Of a stretch of DNA of 23,246 nt, positions 22,471 through 23,246 are shown piece after piece. Each line of letters begins with the position of its first letter. Position 1 is the stretch's first letter. A program made the position numbers and the translations under genes. This stretch comes from an uncultured Enterobacter sp. (GTDB taxonomy: Bacteria; Pseudomonadota; Gammaproteobacteria; Enterobacterales; Enterobacteriaceae), in assembly GCA_946477805.1 (NCBI GenBank), contig CAMKZP010000011.1:1-23246 (forward strand). Direction: 5' to 3'. The notes under the pieces are model-generated. The model did not search any database. It saw only the letters and a list, made by a program, of their open reading frames with translations, and was not told where the DNA came from.

Positions 22471-23246
22471 TTAAACGAGGAAGTTGCCCAGAATCAGCAG
22501 AGAGACAGAGACGTTAATCGCCCCGCCGATACGGGTTGCGATCTGGGCGAACGGCATCAGGTTCATGCGGTTGCCTGCTGTCAGGATCGCCACGTCGCCG
22601 GTGCCGCCCTGCCCGCTCTGGCAGCAGGAGACGATGGCGACGTCAATCGGGTGCATACCGATCTTTTTGCCGACGAAGAACCCGGTCGCCACAAGCGCGG
22701 AAACGGTGCTGACGATCACCAGCAGGTTGCTGACGGTGAACGCCGCCACCAGCTCATGCCACGGCGTAATAGCCACGCCAACGGCAAAGAGAATCGGATA
22801 GGTCACGGAGGTCTGGAAGAATTTGTACACCACCTGGGAGCCTTCCAGCAGGCGCGGAGAAGCGCCGTTGCAGAGCTTGACCAGCACCGCCATAAACAGC
22901 ATGCCGACGGGGGCCGGCAGGCCAATCAGCTTGTGGCCGAGCATGCCCAGCATATAGAGCAGCACCGCCAGCAGCGCGCCGGAGGCGATGGTGGTTACGT
23001 CCGCTTTACCGGAGAACGCAGGCTGAGAGACGCTGGCATCGGCATTCGCGCGGTTTGGCATCAGCTGGCCTTCGCCGGTGAGGTGCGGGTAGCGTTTACC
23101 AAGCTGGTTGAGACAGCCGGAGATAATAATCGCCGTCAGGCCGCCGAGCATTACCATCGGCAGCACGCGGCCGAGCGCCACGCCCTGGTCCATATGCAGC
23201 AGGGTGGCGTAGCCGATGGACAGAGGGATCGCCCCTTCCCCTACCC
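22471..23246 (-). CDS. 2-hydroxycarboxylate transporter family protein (CitS-like), 5' part beyond window
   Basis: This is a secondary transporter of the 2HCT family, which includes Na+/citrate symporter CitS, CimH, MaeN and CitP. The visible 257 residues are the C-terminal part of a protein usually near 440-450. Both re-entrant-loop regions are visible: VGEGAIPLSIGY at the cut edge and CCQSGQGGTGDVAILTAGNRMNLMPFAQIATRIGGA near the C-terminus. Long hydrophobic segments surround a polar cytoplasmic loop (GKRYPHLTGEGQLMPNR...). An internal ATG at 23193 is not the start, since the frame continues to the window edge. Its place upstream of the citrate lyase genes suggests citrate as substrate, but sequence alone does not exclude malate. 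No gene symbol is given for that reason. Confidence 0.93.
   Translation of the reverse strand, partial: VGEGAIPLSIGYATLLHMDQGVALGRVLPMVMLGGLTAIIISGCLNQLGKRYPHLTGEGQLMPNRANADASVSQPAFSGKADVTTIASGALLAVLLYMLGMLGHKLIGLPAPVGMLFMAVLVKLCNGASPRLLEGSQVVYKFFQTSVTYPILFAVGVAITPWHELVAAFTVSNLLVIVSTVSALVATGFFVGKKIGMHPIDVAIVSCCQSGQGGTGDVAILTAGNRMNLMPFAQIATRIGGAINVSVSLLILGNFLV

Noticed and set aside
22471..23193. Complete 240-residue transporter starting at 23193
   Set aside because: The frame continues to the window edge with VGEGAIPLSIGYATLL, a conserved 2HCT segment, so this ATG is internal and the gene is cut by the edge.

Overview
The window is chromosomal DNA from a member of the Enterobacteriaceae. Its predicted proteins match my recollection of the Escherichia coli K-12 galP-to-nupG proteins almost residue for residue, in the same order. 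The GC content looks clearly above 50 percent, REP/BIME palindromes are present, and the gene content differs from E. coli, which suggests Enterobacter, Lelliottia, Leclercia or a close relative. The genus is an inference.

Core block (1-16416). On the plus strand: the 3' part of galP (galactose:H+ symporter), sprT, endA, rsmE, gshB, yqgE and ruvX. The PilT-like ATPase gene yggR is on the minus strand. The plus strand then carries yggS-yggT-yggU-rdgB-hemW, a packed run with overlapping or nearly touching ends, closed by a hairpin that contains the hemW stop codon. Next are a small DUF559 endonuclease-like gene and a palindromic repeat cluster, at the place where E. coli has yggM and ansB. The minus strand then carries trmB-yggL-yggN. 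On the plus strand follow mutY-yggX, a BIME, mltC, a second repeat cluster of the same family, a CRP/CytR-type control region, and nupG.

Citrate fermentation block (16500-23246, minus strand). Read from the right edge, the order is a truncated 2-hydroxycarboxylate (CitS-type) transporter gene, a fumarylacetoacetate-hydrolase (FAH)-family gene, citC, citD, citE, citF, citX and citG. All are within 17 bp of each other or overlap, so this is one operon whose promoter lies outside the window. The transporter would import citrate. CitG makes the prosthetic-group precursor and CitX loads it on CitD. CitC acetylates it, and CitF, CitE and CitD cleave citrate to acetate and oxaloacetate. The FAH protein has no standard place in this pathway. 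I infer that it handles oxaloacetate, as a decarboxylase or tautomerase. The operon occupies the nupG side of what is the nupG-speC junction in E. coli.

The most important anomaly is at 20243-20261: a perfect 19-bp Tn5 mosaic end, the Nextera tagmentation sequence. It sits inside the 3' end of citD, adds seven foreign codons in frame and shows no 9-bp target duplication. This is almost certainly an assembly or library artefact, and the CitD C-terminus as written should not be trusted. I found no CRISPR array, tRNA, rRNA, prophage or defence island, and no convincing wholly new system. The best biological lead is the FAH protein in the citrate operon, in which a Lys sits where the family usually has a catalytic His.
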